The notes: a model not told the origin generated them from the sequence alone. Shown: positions 11,954 to 22,626, counted from the stretch's first letter. The stretch: 64,000 nt of DNA from Bathynomus jamesi (GCA_023014485.1 JAJOZX010000090.1:882001-946000); one strand, 5' to 3'. Numbers and translations are program-made.

Positions 11954-12297
11954 TGTAGTAATGCTTAGTTAAGAATATTAATTTCTTTTAATTAATAGAT
12001 AATGTTTAATATAAATTTACTAAAAATTGTGATGATTACGATAAAGCATTTGTTGTTTGATTGTTTAAAATGGGTAGGGTTGGTAATACTGAATAGGCCC
12101 AGAGAGTGGACTACCCTATAACGGTTTTCAGTCTTGAGGCGGACGCGATACGCGTAGATTTAGAGCCATGTGATCTTAAAGTCAAATTGTTTTGTGTTCC
12201 TCTCCGACCTAATTATTATATATAAATGTCATACTCGCATATCCCCTAATTAACTAAACCATTTTCGAAAATAATAAAACGACGTAGTCACTACAAT
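11954..12297 (+). repeat. 3' LTR of the non-autonomous element
   Basis: Direct copy of 7619-7967 with the same TGTAGT and ACTACA ends. Several small indels separate the two LTRs, so the insertion is not very recent. Confidence 0.9.
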
Positions 12298-12315
12298 ATA
12301 TATATATATATATAT

Positions 12316-12647
12316 ATGATAAAAAACCACGAAGGAAAGGAATCACAGAATGGCGCTCAAGCGCTTTCGTCTAATGACATCCTCACGAGCACTGAAGTAA
12401 ATAAAGCGTTCGAGACTATATATATAGGTCACAAAAAAAAAAATATATATATATATATATATAAATATAGAAATAAAAACTGTGGGAGGAGCATACAAAT
12501 TTGTAAGGAAAAACTACCAATTTTAGCACTTTGCCCCTTATTGTCTAAATCCGTTCTGAACGAATTCAAACGAAGGACAAAGTGCTAAAATTGATAGTTT
12601 TCCCTTACAAATTTGTGTCCTCCTCCCACAATTTTTATTTCTATATT

Positions 12648-12699
<52 letters not shown>

Positions 12700-12860
12700 G
12701 TGACCTATATATAGTCTCGAACTCTTCATTTACTTCAGTGTTCCTGAGGATGTCATTAGACGAAAGCGCTTGAGCACCATTCTGTGTTTCCTTTCCTTCG
12801 TGGTTTTTTTCATCATAAATATTTTTCACGTGTTACTTTCGTGAAATAATTTTCATATAT
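12316..12860. repeat. Nested (TA)n-flanked palindrome with hammerhead-like arm
   Basis: The outer arms (12316-12420 and 12722-12815) are inverted copies. They share ACCACGAAGGAAAGGAA..CACAGAATGG, CAAGCGCTTTCGTCTAATGA and TTCGAGACTATATATA. Between them, a second hairpin (12468-12655) has arms reading GTGGGAGGA...CAAATTTGTAAGG and CCAATTTTAGCACTTTG. (TA)n tracts separate the two hairpins. The right outer arm continues as CACGTGTTACTTTCGTGAAA to about 12860, a segment also seen at 32430-32478. Confidence 0.8.
12744..12765 (+). ncRNA. Hammerhead-like core, palindrome at 12.7 kb
   Basis: CTGAGGA (12744-12750), one spacer base, stem GTC/GAC around loop ATTA, then GAAA (12762-12765). This is the CUGANGA / stem II / GAAA order of a hammerhead, with one extra base before the stem. 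Stems I and III could not be confirmed by eye. Confidence 0.35.
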
Positions 12861-12871
12861 AGGGAATGATG

Positions 12872-13340
12872 ATGATCTACAGATCTACAGAAGCTAAGGC
12901 TAACAAAGACCGTAAGATCTACTCTAAGGTTAGCCCGAGAGAAAGAAGAGAGTAGGGGGCTAAAAGAAAAGAATAAAGGGTTAAAAGAAAAGAATAGAGG
13001 GTTAGAAGAAAAGAATATGGAGTTAAAAGAAAAGAATAGGGAGTTAAAAGAAAAGAATAGGGAGTTAAAAGAAGAGAATAAGGGGTTAAGTAAGTAGCAA
13101 AACTCGTGAGTTAACATTCATTCAGAAAGAGAGAGAGAAAGACTCACCATCATCATCCGCCGGCCACTGCCGACAAGTCGGAAAAACAGTCGAAGAGAGT
13201 AGGAAAGGGGTAAAAGATGAAAAGAAGTAAAATAAAAACGCTTACAAACCATGCAAACACAGTCTTAACTCAAACACTGTCATACCATGCAAACACAGTC
13301 TTAACTCAAACACTGTCATACCATGCAAACTACAGACATG
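12872..13340. repeat. Interspersed repeat R2, copy 1, with minisatellite
   Basis: Shares GATCTACAGATCTACAGAAG, CTAAGGCTAACAAAGACC, GCCGGCCACTGCCGACAAGT and ACAAACCATGCAAACACAGT with 16490-16785 and 16790-17125. A minisatellite of about 20 bp (GGGTTAAAAGAAAAGAATA) runs at 12955-13090 in this copy. It also has an extra repeat of the CATGCAAACACAG segment. No coding capacity and no TIR. Two further copies lie just beyond the minus-strand LINE. Confidence 0.75.
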
Positions 13341-13643
13341 CAATTAAAGAGAGGATGAGAAGAATATAACAAAAGGTGGGTTAGTTTAGGCTACGAGCTA
13401 CCTCTAAGTTCGTGTTAGTCTATCTGTTTTTTTGATAATATAAATTTAACGCTGGCATATCACATGCTGGCATCAATCATCAACAGACTCAAACCTCGAC
13501 TATCACCCCAAGAGCTCCTGTTGCTTATTGTTTTATTATTTTAAACGACGTTAATATTTTTAAAATTCCTCTCTAAACGGTTCTTAAACATAATAACGCT
13601 GTTGAGTTCACGACGGGGGCGGGAAGATTATTTCATTTATCAA

Positions 13644-14529
13644 TTACTTTAAACGTAAAAAAGTTTTAGCGATGTTAGTAATGAAATGTCTGCCACGTAA
13701 TTTAAATCCGTTATTACGAGTATTGCTATTATTGAAAGTGAGCAGTTTGTCAAAATTCACGTTATCGATTTTATTAACGATTTTGAAAACTTCACTAAAC
13801 TCCCCCCTTAATCTCCTAGTTTCGAGTGAATGCAAGTCTAACTCTTTAATCCTATCTTCGTAAGACTTGTTGCGTAGTGACGGAATTAGTTTCGTGGCGC
13901 GTCGCTGAACCCTCTCCAACCTATCAATATCCTCACACAAATACGGGCACCAAAACTGAACGGCATATTCTAAGTGAGGCCTGACTAGGGACTTGTAAAG
14001 GGGCAATATAATATTCGATTTACATTTGAAATTACGTCCTATAAAGCCTAACATCCAGTTAGCTTTTGCGCAAGACTCCAGGCACTGGTTCCTAACTTTT
14101 AAATCCTTAGATACGCGTATGCCTAAATCTACTTCCTCATCAACGCTCGCTAACTGTCTATCATCCATCGTGTACGTGTAATTATTGTTACGAGAACCTA
14201 TATGCAAAACTTTACATTTGTCTATGTTAAATTGCATCTGCCACTTATCCGTCCCTTTCCATAATCTTATTTACATCGTCTTGGAGCCTATTTCTATCGT
14301 CCACGTTAAGAACTTTACCGCCTACTTTAGTATCGTCCACGAATTTTGACACATTACTGGTCAAGCCTACATCTATGTCGTTAATGTAGATTACGAATAG
14401 CAATGGGCCTAACACTGAACCCTGAGGAACACCGCCACCTACATCTAGCCACCCCGATTCCATACCATTATCAACGATCCTCTGTTTTCTGGCACGAAGC
14501 CATTCCTCTAACCAGTTAGCTACCTGACC
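13644..14529 (-). pseudogene. CR1-like RT, C-terminal part
   Basis: Contains GVPQGSVLGPLLFVIYINDI, FVDDTK in place of FADDTK, KCKVLHIG, LPLYKSLVRPHLEYAVQFW, ERVQRRATKLIPSLR and LETRRLRGEF. The 197-residue C-terminal frame (14237-13644) is still open. A frameshift near 14240 separates it from the catalytic block. Compared with the CR1-like copy at 540-1480, the proteins are related but clearly different families or subfamilies. Confidence 0.85.
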
Positions 14530-14633
14530 CAGGGGAGGATTAACTGTACTTGAGGCCTGAGGCTAATTTTATTTTGGGGGCCTTTTTCTATAGATTTTTA
14601 TTAACAATACATGTACATGTACAGTAGGGTGGT

Positions 14634-15637
14634 CCTCACTTATAGAGGCGATATTTTTTTTTGGTAATTTACATGCTCCCACCCAATAAAGTTGTTCCAC
14701 TTAATAAGAAAATAATTCTGCTTCAATTTGAGCTCGATCGGGTAATAATTAGAGGTGGCTGTCGAAGCTTGAAGTTACCACAAAACTGCAAGGCGGGGGT
14801 TTTCTATTGACCCTCTGAACAATCTCAGTTGGCCCCCAGGGATACATGGATCACCACTTGGGAACCACTGATATAATGTGTAGTTAAAAGATTTTTATTT
14901 TGCATATATATTTTAAATTATAAGCGTTATACATAACACTGATGACGTACTATTTTGAATCGTCATGGCTGGCAAGACCACTCACTGTAGCTCACTGTTT
15001 AAGATCTTCTTAGTAGGTTCAGGATATTTCTGCCTGTGTTGCTCCACGACTTTCAATAGGTATTGAAGTTGTTCTTCATTCTTAGTGTTTTCCACTATAA
15101 TCCTGGATAAGTGCAATCCCGCGTTCGGCATTGTCGTTCACGACCTTGATGTTTTCAACTTTCCGAAGAGCCTCTTGAAACTCATCATCTGAGTCCCATA
15201 TTGACGGGTCTTTTTGCATAAATGCAGTATTGATATTGAGGGCCCGTATAAAGCTTGAAAGAGTTTCTCGTGCTCAAGGAATCCAATGTTGGGAGATGAT
15301 CTTGACGAAGGCTCACACGTTTAGAACATTTTAGGCTGCCTTCTGTCTCATTAATTCCCTTTACAATTAATCTTTTTGTGTCTACTGATACAGAAGCATC
15401 AAACAGTGCCAATCCCACCATTTCCTCAGATAGGTACCACAAGTGGCCAGCAAATTTAGATGCTGCAGATTTTGCCCATTTTAAGGATTTCGTTCAAAAT
15501 TTAAAGTTTGACAGCCACCCCTAAATATTATCGGATCTGGTAAAAACTTTGCCAAAATAATTTTTTTTATGAAGTGGAACTACTTTATCGGGTGGGAGCA
15601 GTAAAAATAAAAAATCGTTTTTGAGGACCACCCTAAT
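14634..15637. mobile_element. Transposon nested inside the hAT element
   Basis: About 80-bp diverged TIRs: GGGTGGTCCTCA...GCTCCCACCC.ATAAAGT near 14635-14700, and its inverted copy near 15570-15636. A TA flanks both ends, and ATGTACAGTA-like sequence lies beyond. It contains the transposase fragment at 15000-15442. Confidence 0.7.
15000..15442 (-). pseudogene. Fragment of an unnamed transposon protein (NDxAERG family)
   Basis: On the minus strand the frames read WYLSEEMVGLALFDASVS, then after frameshifts VVNDNAERGIALIQDY, then QYLLKVVEQHRQKYPEP. I recall an arthropod and cnidarian transposon-encoded family with WYLSEELV.LALFD, NDxAERG.ALI and EEQ.QYLL...HR blocks in this order. I cannot attach a formal superfamily name. 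It is the C-terminal part only. The element at 50240-52259 carries what looks like the N-terminal part of the same family. Confidence 0.55.
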
Positions 15638-15953
15638 GTACAGTACATAGTACATTTACACGAATTATATGTACGGTGCTTAGGCTAATTGAGAAACAAA
15701 CTTAAAAGAACCTTAACACAGTGTATTTTGCCGTTTGCTAAAACAAAACAGTATTAAACAAACTTTACTTTAGGGCCTATAAAACAAAATAAAACGGAAT
15801 TTGTCAGTTTGTGTACTCTGTCATATTTAATCAAAAAAGTTTGCGAAATGCATTATATCATCGAAACTCAGTTGATTGGGGCCCCTTCAAACATGGGGGC
15901 CTGAGGCTTCAGCCTCAATTGCCTCAATAATAATCCGCCACTGAGTCCTGACC

Positions 15954-16470
15954 GCGTATACCATGCGCTTTAACCTTCGCAATTAATCTTCTATGCGGAA
16001 CTGTAACGAACGCTTTTTTAAAGTCTAAATAAATAACGTCAGCGGCTTTATGCCTATCGTATTCGCGCACTATTTCGTTATAAAACTAACAAATTAGTTA
16101 AACAAGATTTATGGCGTCGAAACCCATGCTGACTACTATTAATCAAATCGCGACTTTCTAAGTGATCGACGATACGATCCCTAACTACGGATTCCAAAAG
16201 TTCACTGACAGTTGACGGTAAACTAATAGGCCTATAATTGCTAGCTACTGTGCTGTCACCTTTTTTAAAAATGGGCATAACGTTAGCTAATTTGAAGTCT
16301 TCAGGAATAATCCCCGCTCCCAGTGACTTATTAAAATTTTTTGTTAAGAGGCCTACGATAACGTCTTTCAAAGCTTTCAAATGTCTAGGATAAAGCGCGT
16401 CAGGGCCTGTAGCCTTGCTAACTTTTAGCTTATCGATATAATGCGCAATCTCACCCTCGTAAACAGTTAT
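15954..16470 (-). pseudogene. CR1-like RT, N-terminal part
   Basis: Carries the finger and palm blocks: SKATGPDALYPRHLKALKDV, ANVMPIFKKGDSTVASNYRP and QHGFRRHKSCLTNLL. A frameshift near 16080 is followed by VIYLDFKKAFVTVPH. The frame leads directly to the insertion point at about 15953 and resumes on the other side at 14529 (G-Q-V-A-N-W). This shows where the hAT element landed. Confidence 0.85.
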
Positions 16471-16489
16471 TTCATTAAAATGATAATGA

Positions 16490-17125
16490 TAATGAGAAAG
16501 GAAAGAGTAGGGGTTAAAAGAGGAGAATAAGGGGTTAAGTAAGTAGCAAAACCTATCATTCGTGGGTTAACATTCATTCAGAAAAAGAGAAAGAAAGACT
16601 CATCATCATCATCCGCCGGCCACTGCCGACAAGTCGGAAAAATAGTCGAGAGAATAGGAAAGGGGTAAAAGACGAAAAGAAGTAAAATAAGAACGCTTAC
16701 AAACCATGCAAACACAGTCTTAACTCAAACACTGTCATACCATGCAAACTACAGACATGCAAGTAAAGAGAGGATAAAAAAAAAAAGTGATCTACAGATC
16801 TACAGAAGCTAAGGCTAACAAAGACCCTAAGATCCACTCTAAGGTTAGCCCGAGAGAAAGGAAAGAGTAGAGGGTTAAGAGAAGAGAATAAGGGGTTAAG
16901 TAAGGAGGAACACCTATCACTCGTGGGTTAACATTCATTCAGAAACAGAGAAAAAAGACACCATCATCATCCGCCGGCCACTGCCGACAAGTCAGAAAAA
17001 TAGTCGGAGAAAATAGGAGACGGGTGAAAGATGAAAAGAAGTAAAATAAGAACGCTTACAAACCATGCAAACACAGTCTTAACTCACTGTCATACCATGC
17101 AAACTACAAACATGCAAGAAAAGAG
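16490..17125. repeat. Interspersed repeat R2, copies 2 and 3
   Basis: Two tandem copies of about 300 bp (about 16490-16785 and 16790-17125). Each ends in ACCATGCAAACTACA.ACATG and contains GCCGGCCACTGCCGACAAGT. The pair shows that R2 can be tandem. Confidence 0.75.
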
Positions 17126-17154
17126 AGTTACAGACATGCAAAGTAAGGAGATAA

Positions 17155-17195
17155 GATGATGACGATGATAATGATGATAATGATGATAATGATGA
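17155..17195. repeat. ATGATG/ATAATG simple repeat
   Basis: Degenerate GATGATAAT trinucleotide run. Confidence 0.8.
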
Positions 17196-17378
17196 TGGTG
17201 ATGTTTGTTCGTTTATACACGCCTAAACGACTAGGGTAATCTGTACCAAATTTGGTATGCACATGAAGGGAGAACCAGGAAAGGTTTTTTTTAACGCACT
17301 CGCACCTCCCAGTGTTCCACTCTTAGGTTGTGTTTCGGAAGTCTTTTGCCGCGCAAGGCGTAGTGGGCATTCTAGTAT
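17195..17378. repeat. Interspersed repeat R1, copy 2
   Basis: Second copy of the 7385-7572 repeat in the same orientation, again running into (TA)n. Confidence 0.75.
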
Positions 17379-17384
17379 ATATAT

Positions 17385-17392
17385 AATATAAT

Positions 17393-17438
<46 letters not shown>

Positions 17439-17458
17439 TATATATATATAGCCTACTC

Positions 17459-17492
<34 letters not shown>
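17385..17492. repeat. (TA)n and (TG)n microsatellites
   Basis: Compound TA then TG dinucleotide tracts with a short interruption. Confidence 0.9.
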
Positions 17493-17700
17493 TTAACCCT
17501 TCCTTATGCTCATGCAAGTTATTTCATCTGAGATCTCAGTGCTATGCCAGATAGACTTGAATTAAATGCTGCCATTATCTCGAGTGCTGGAGGGTTAACA
17601 TTGTAAAACACCTCTGGAAGCAAAAGCGTTAAGCGTTTCCATGGTTGTTTAAATATATGACAGGTTGTGTCAATTTTTTCCCGTCGTTGTGTGATGGTAT

Positions 17701-18383
17701 CAGAGTTAGAAACGGGCCTGCGGGTCACTTGGGAGTGAATTCAAGACACGTCGAGGTGGGTCACGGGTCATGAGGCTGATCCGTCTGACCCGGGAGCGGA
17801 TCAAAGCGGGTCAATGCTGTGATTAGCTGGGGCACAAATTTCCAGTCGAATTTTAAAAATTCGTATGTTTTTTTTACGTGTTCATCAGGGGTGGATTGGT
17901 GGCAGTCGAAGAAGGCTAAGGAGTAGTTAGATAGTGTTCGTGATGCAGGCATGCAGCAGCCAGTCGGAGAGGCATTTCAGCACATTCAACGCAACTAATA
18001 TCACACATCCACGTACTACTGGTACCAGAAGCAGTAGAATCACTCTGCATCGCTTTGGAGTATTACAAGAATTTCTAAATTACTTTTCACTGAAATAATC
18101 ATTAATGTTTTATGAAATCGAAGCTCGTGTTTGAGTCAGCTTGTATTTGTGTATCAAAATAAAGATTTTGTACGAGTATTTTGAAACAAAGTTTACTTTC
18201 TGATGTATTTTGAAAAAAGTTTTGTTCACTGTATTGTTTAGGTCAGCAAGTTTGTCGGGCTAGTGGGTCGCCGGTCAAGTGGGTCACGGGTCTGGTGCCT
18301 GACGAGTCACACGGGTCACGGGTCAGGTGCTGGACGAGTCACACGGGTCACGGGTCAAGGTTGGTGACCCGTTTCCAACTCTG
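17701..18383. mobile_element. Non-autonomous hAT element
   Basis: Ends CAGAGTTAGAAACGGG and CCCGTTTCCAACTCTG form 16-bp TIRs with one mismatch. GATGGTAT (17693-17700) and GATGGTCT (18384-18391) are an 8-bp target duplication with one difference. GGGTCACGGGTCA.G units cluster near the right end, with a tandem unit of about 36 bp (CGAGTCACACGGGTCACGGG twice). No transposase is present. Confidence 0.9.
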
Positions 18384-18413
18384 GATGGTCTCGCTAGCGA
18401 CTCCTACTCAGGT

Positions 18414-18615
18414 TTAGGGTTGCCAGATCAGATGGTTTCCAAATCCGGAGATTTTACCTACGAAGCTCATCATTATTTGCTTATGTAGCTAAACCGATAC
18501 ATAAACTTCCTCATATATATATATATACGATAACGATATATAAACTTGACCGGAGACCGAAGACAAAGCTCAATTTCCGGAGACTCCGGCCCAAAACTGG
18601 AGACCTGGCAACCCT
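18414..18615. mobile_element. MITE with AGGGTTGCCAG ends
   Basis: 202 bp with ends TTAGGGTTGCCAG and CTGGCAACCCT. An exact 8-bp duplication ACTCAGGT (18406-18413 and 18616-18623) flanks it. The ends and TSD length fit hAT. Confidence 0.8.
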
Positions 18616-18653
18616 ACTCAGGTCCCGGATTCGAGTCTTGGTGGGGAAATTTG

Positions 18654-18657
<4 letters not shown>

Positions 18658-18691
<34 letters not shown>
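18658..18691. repeat. (TA)n microsatellite
   Basis: TA dinucleotides following the SINE. Confidence 0.9.
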
Positions 18692-18695
<4 letters not shown>

Positions 18696-18704
18696 AGAGA
18701 GAGA

Positions 18705-18943
18705 AGGTTGACAAAAGTAAGTAGACACCACAATAATTGTTCTCAATAACAAATAGTAAAACTCATTAATAGAATGCCAAAACGTATATCACCTTTACAT
18801 AATGGAAAGGGGAAAGCAACACGATTATAATATTGTTTCAATAAATCTGTTATTATTTACCGACTTTTATTATAAACTCAAAAATAAAAATAAGGGAAAA
18901 AACCCCGAAGGTGTCTGTTTATTTTTGTCCACCCTTTGTATAC
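18705..18943. mobile_element. Tc1-like MITE
   Basis: Ends GGTTGACAAAAGTAAGTAGA and the inverted GTGTCTGTTTATTTTTGTCC form TIRs. An inverted copy sharing TTACATAATGGAAAGGGGAA and GCAACACGAT lies at 22627-22805. Confidence 0.6.
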
Positions 18944-18999
18944 AAAAGCGTCATGAAGGGGAGCTCTGGAAAGTTAAGCTCTTCGAAATTTAGTCTTTA

Positions 19000-19043
<44 letters not shown>
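19000..19043. repeat. (TA)n microsatellite
   Basis: TA dinucleotide tract. Confidence 0.9.
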
Positions 19044-19045
<2 letters not shown>

Positions 19046-19486
19046 CAGTTCACCTTTTGAGAATCAACTATAAAATATGTATTCGTTGCGCATGAAGTAT
19101 CAAAGAGACATCACTCACCGTATTCATAAAGTATTCACATGCTTTTAGTAAAGAACTTTCACTACCTTTAATAATTTAAAACTAACAAAAAGTAATTTTT
19201 GTTGCATTTTTCAAAAGAAAAACGGAAAGAAAACAATTCTAAACCCTTTCTTCATTTATTTTTTTAATTACTTAAATAATAAATAAATATTTTTTAAAAA
19301 TTTCGGATATACTGTACGTTCATAATAACCCTCTTTTACGTTCGTGTGAATTGTGATATTCACTCGCGTGAAGGATTCTATGTACATTAGAAACATCAAA
19401 GACCCTAAAAAAAAAAAGGCCCTTGTTCAACGCGAGGAAAATGTTCCTGGGAACGCGGACAAACGCGATGATTTGATGCAACGGGT
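19044..19486. other. No recognised feature
   Basis: AT-rich sequence up to the hAT target duplication. Confidence 0.4.
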
Positions 19487-19494
19487 CTTACAAC

Positions 19495-20367
19495 CAGGGC
19501 TGCGGAGTCGGAGTCGGAGTCAGGAGTCGGAGTCGGTCAATTTTGAGTGGAGTCGGAGTCGGAGTCAGAAGTGCATAGTTGATGGAGTCGGAGTCGGAGT
19601 CGGAGTCGGTGCAAATCCTTCAATTATAACCATAGCAGCCTAGGCCTAGGCCTAGCTCAATTTTATGAATAAAATAGATTTAACTTAATGTTTTAATATA
19701 TAATATAATACAGTATATAAATAATATATAATATATAAATATATAAATATAAATAATATATAAATATAGCTGCTTATAATTAATAAGGATTATAATTAAT
19801 TAATTAACATAATTAATAATAAGGAAATTTAAAAATTTTGTACTAGCAACCCTAAATCTTTTTCAGATTTTTAGATTTCAATTTGATAATTTTGATAAGC
19901 ATCACTGAAAGAAGATTTAATGGAAGCGATCCTTTTTTTAAGAACAAATTCAGTTTAGGTTAGTACATTTTGTTACGGATGTTTATAATAATACAAAAAC
20001 ATCTTATTAATTTGCTAAACCAATAATAATCTTATTTTGTTTAAGTTTCAATCAGTTTGTATTTTGGGATTTATTGTAATTTTTTAATAAAGAGAAAAAA
20101 AGCCATTAAGGCATAGTTACAGCCACTAAGTAACCTGATGAGTCATGTGGTGGTGACGAAATGCCTTGTTTATGAATCTCCATTGGCCTAATAAAGCTAA
20201 TCGTAATCAATTTGGCCTTAACATTCCATCGGAGTCGGAGTCGGAGTCGTAATTATACAAGTCAGATTTCTGGAGTCGGAGTCGGAGTCGGAGTCGGAAT
20301 GTTAAAATTTTTGGAGTCGGAGTCGGAGTTGGAGTCGGCAAATTTTATCACCGACTCCACAGCCCTG
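19495..20367. mobile_element. Non-autonomous hAT element with GGAGTC arrays
   Basis: 873 bp. Ends CAGGGCTGCGGAGTCGG and CCGACTCCACAGCCCTG form a 17-bp TIR with one mismatch. The 8-bp duplication CTTACAAC (19487-19494 and 20368-20375) is exact. About 12 GGAGTC hexamers lie near the left end and about 13 near the right end, all in direct orientation apart from the terminal inverted one. They create false SRSRSR/GVGVGV frames. The interior is AT-rich and non-coding. Confidence 0.92.
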
Positions 20368-20375
20368 CTTACAAC

Positions 20376-21780
20376 CAAACACTTTCGGTCCGTAAAAGAA
20401 TACGTTCGTGTCCGAAACGAAAGCTGTTGATGATATGTTTTTTTTCTCTCTCTCTTTTATGTTTGATCGAAAAACAAATGTGTTCCATTCGAATTGACAG
20501 TTTCGAATGACTATAGCTTGTTGGGTCTAGATAAATTGATCAGGGGTAATATTATGACTCCTGTAACTGACGCAACAGGACACATAATAGCTTGAAGAAG
20601 AATGTGAGTGAGCGAAACGCAAGCATGACGTTGATAAAATAACAATATACAGTATACTGTATGTTATTCCCAAATTGTGTCAGCAGGGTTTGAGGGGATG
20701 TGGGCCCTGTTTACAAGTTTGTAGAATTAATAAGGGTTACGAATGGGAGTCCTGCAGTCTTGGTTTGGGAAGGTATCTTATTCAAATTGCAGTATTTGCC
20801 AGTTTAAAAATTTGACTACATCTTAGCATTGACAGTGTTTGAAAGTGATTTGTAATTGGGCGTCCCCACTTATTCCCAAGAACGCATCAATTAAACACGT
20901 TTAAGTTTAAATAGTACATAAACAGGCTTACCGCGATCGAATTATTTTAACGTTATTTCAGAACTCAAAATGAAGAACTTCAGCTACGAGTTAAGCCAAA
21001 TAAGTGCCCTTTATTTAACATGTCCCATCAAAAAACTTGAATTAAAATAAAAGGAGATGATAAAAGTCCTTTTCGTTCTCGTCACAACATATTTCTTAGG
21101 TAAATTTAAAATATTACTGGAAAAGTTATTCAATAAACTAAATCATTATCGTGTGGTTTTGTACTAAAAATAGCAGGTCTATTTTGCTTTAGCATCCCAC
21201 TCCTAAAAATAAATAAATAAATAAGTAATAACTAATAAATAAACAAATTATTACCCATTTCCTTTGGAAATTTCGCATCATTTCCAAAATATTTTCTCTT
21301 ATATCTCAGTTTTCTTTAAAAACGAATTAAAAATACTGAAATATGATCGGTTTCATTGAAATTAAAAATACTTTACAAGAACCAACTAAATATGAAAGCA
21401 TGTTTAAAATGTGTTTGTAGCTGTTCTGGTAAACGTTGTAGCTCTGATTGTCATTCAAAATTTAATAGACATCAATAACATATTAAGTAAATAAATACTT
21501 TCTCCATTAACCTGTTTATGAATTTTGTATTAAAAAAGCACGCAATTCAAACAAATACGAGATATTCCCTGACGTCATATTAGGTTAAACTGTAAGTACT
21601 TCACGTAATCTGACTTATCTCTCAGTATTTTTAATTTATATTTCCAGCACAAAGAATGCAAAGTGAATAATAACAGAGGCCATTCGAGTCTTCTTGAATC
21701 ATAAATGTCTTTCCCAAGAGTCTCTGCTTTCTTTATACCTTTCACCAATTTTTATCTGCAATTACTCTTAAAATATAATG
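20376..21780. other. No recognised gene
   Basis: AT-rich region. It has the 16-bp palindrome ATACAGTATACTGTAT near 20647 (also near 2710). The short motif TTGAAGAAGAATG..GCGAAACGC near 20595 superficially resembles the hammerhead-like cores but lacks a stem. Confidence 0.45.
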
Positions 21781-21785
21781 AACTA

Positions 21786-22508
21786 AAACGGTAAAATTGC
21801 AATTTAGCACCCAGCTGGTGACCCCATTTGGTGGGGGGGGGGCCGGTTCTAGTGCCGTTTTGTCTCCTCTTTCCAAACACGGAATCCAAATTTGTCGTAA
21901 ATGAATAACAAAAAAGTTACAGCTATTTAAAATTTACCTAATCACCAGTTTGGTGCTAAACTGCAATTTAACTGGATACGAGGTTGCTGTGCGGCCCCCG
22001 GTTAACTGAATGCCCGGTTAGGTCAATTGAATGGTCGGTTAGGTCAACTGTACGCCCTTGACGATTGGTTAGGTTAAGTCGTGATATTTTTCTTAAAACT
22101 AACGAAAATATCATGACTTAACCTAACCAATCGTCAAGGGCGTACAGTTGACCTAACCTGACATTCAATTGACCTAACCGGGCATTCAGTTGACCGGGGG
22201 CAACTCACAAGTAGAGAGATCACAGCACTGCATTATCATATGCTCACACTACAACAATAATATTCAGACTAAACTAGGTCTAAGCAGGCAACAAATAAAC
22301 ATTAATAACAACAACAAAAATTACTGTTAAATTGCAGTTTAGCACTCAACTGGTGATTAGGTAAATTTAAATAGTTGTAACTATTTTATTATTTATTTGC
22401 GACAAATTTGGAGTCCGTGTTTGGAAAGAGGAGACAAAACTGCACTAGAACCCCCCTCCCCCCCAAAATGGGGTCACCAGTTGGGTGCTAAACTGCAATT
22501 TTACCACT
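21786..22508. mobile_element. Large foldback element with a palindromic core
   Basis: Outer arms of about 190 bp (21786-21968 and 22325-22508) are inverted copies. They begin GTAAAATTGCAATTTAGCAC and share a GTTTGGAAAGAGGAGACAAA block, CACCAGTT.GGTGCTAAACTG and a G/C homopolymer. The core at about 22000-22195 is itself a palindrome: GTCAACTGTACGCCCTTGAC, GATTGGTTAGGTTAAGTCGT and GATATTTT, then the complement. No coding capacity. Confidence 0.85.
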
Positions 22509-22626
22509 AAAAGAAATTCAGGTTAGTGCTTAAACGAATCCATTGAATTAGTCTCTAATTAAACTAAACACCTTCAGAAAATACGCAAACAGATAATGAA
22601 TATACATTTTTGATTTGATACTAAAT

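Larger units (their letters stand above)
7619..12297 (+). mobile_element. Large non-autonomous LTR retroelement
   Basis: Two direct LTRs of 349 and 344 bp bound a 3,986-bp interior. A candidate primer site directly follows the left LTR and a purine-rich tract precedes the right one, so the + strand is the sense strand. No gag, protease, RT or integrase motif could be found in any frame of the interior. That fits a LARD-like element mobilised in trans, or very deep decay. It is inserted in (TA)n DNA, so the ATAT duplications at both borders are not informative. Confidence 0.8.
14530..15943. mobile_element. hAT-type element inserted in the LINE RT
   Basis: The left end is CAGGGGAGGATTAACTGTAC. 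The right end, read inward, is CAGTGGCGGATTATTATTGA. Both continue into GAGGC...GCCTCAGGC-type sequence. A CCTGACC repeat of 7 bp (8 with one mismatch) is present at both junctions, at 14523-14529 and 15947-15953. The element carries no hAT transposase, but another transposon is nested inside. Confidence 0.8.
13560..16470 (-). mobile_element. CR1-like LINE, minus strand, split by a hAT insertion
   Basis: Reverse transcriptase blocks run from 16470 down to about 13580 and are interrupted by foreign DNA at 14530-15943. Copies of repeat R2 lie on both sides of the LINE. The 3' end is near 13560; the start of the element was not located. Confidence 0.8.
17680..18657 (+). mobile_element. tRNA-derived SINE broken by two insertions
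   Basis: Removing the elements at 17701-18383 and 18414-18615, with their duplications, leaves a short sequence with TGGTCTCGCTAGCGACTCCT. It continues ACTCAGGT then CCCGGATTCGAGTCTTG. GGATTCGAGTC matches the pol III B box and TGGTCTCGCTAG resembles an A box. A (TA)n tail follows at 18658. The tRNA-like part is the only recognisable piece. Confidence 0.55.

Noticed and set aside
12833..13117. Phe/Ser-rich 94-residue frame on the minus strand
   Set aside because: It is the translation of the GGGTTAAAAGAAAAGAATA minisatellite.
12955..17125. CRISPR-like array in repeat R2
   Set aside because: Units are contiguous or irregular with no unique spacers, and the DNA is eukaryotic.
19495..20430. Arg/Ser-rich and Gly/Val-rich protein-like frames
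   Set aside because: They come from GGAGTC hexamer arrays in a hAT element and have no coding support.
20590..20630. Fifth hammerhead-like core (TTGAAGAAG...GCGAAACGC)
   Set aside because: No stem can be drawn between the two parts and there is no palindrome.
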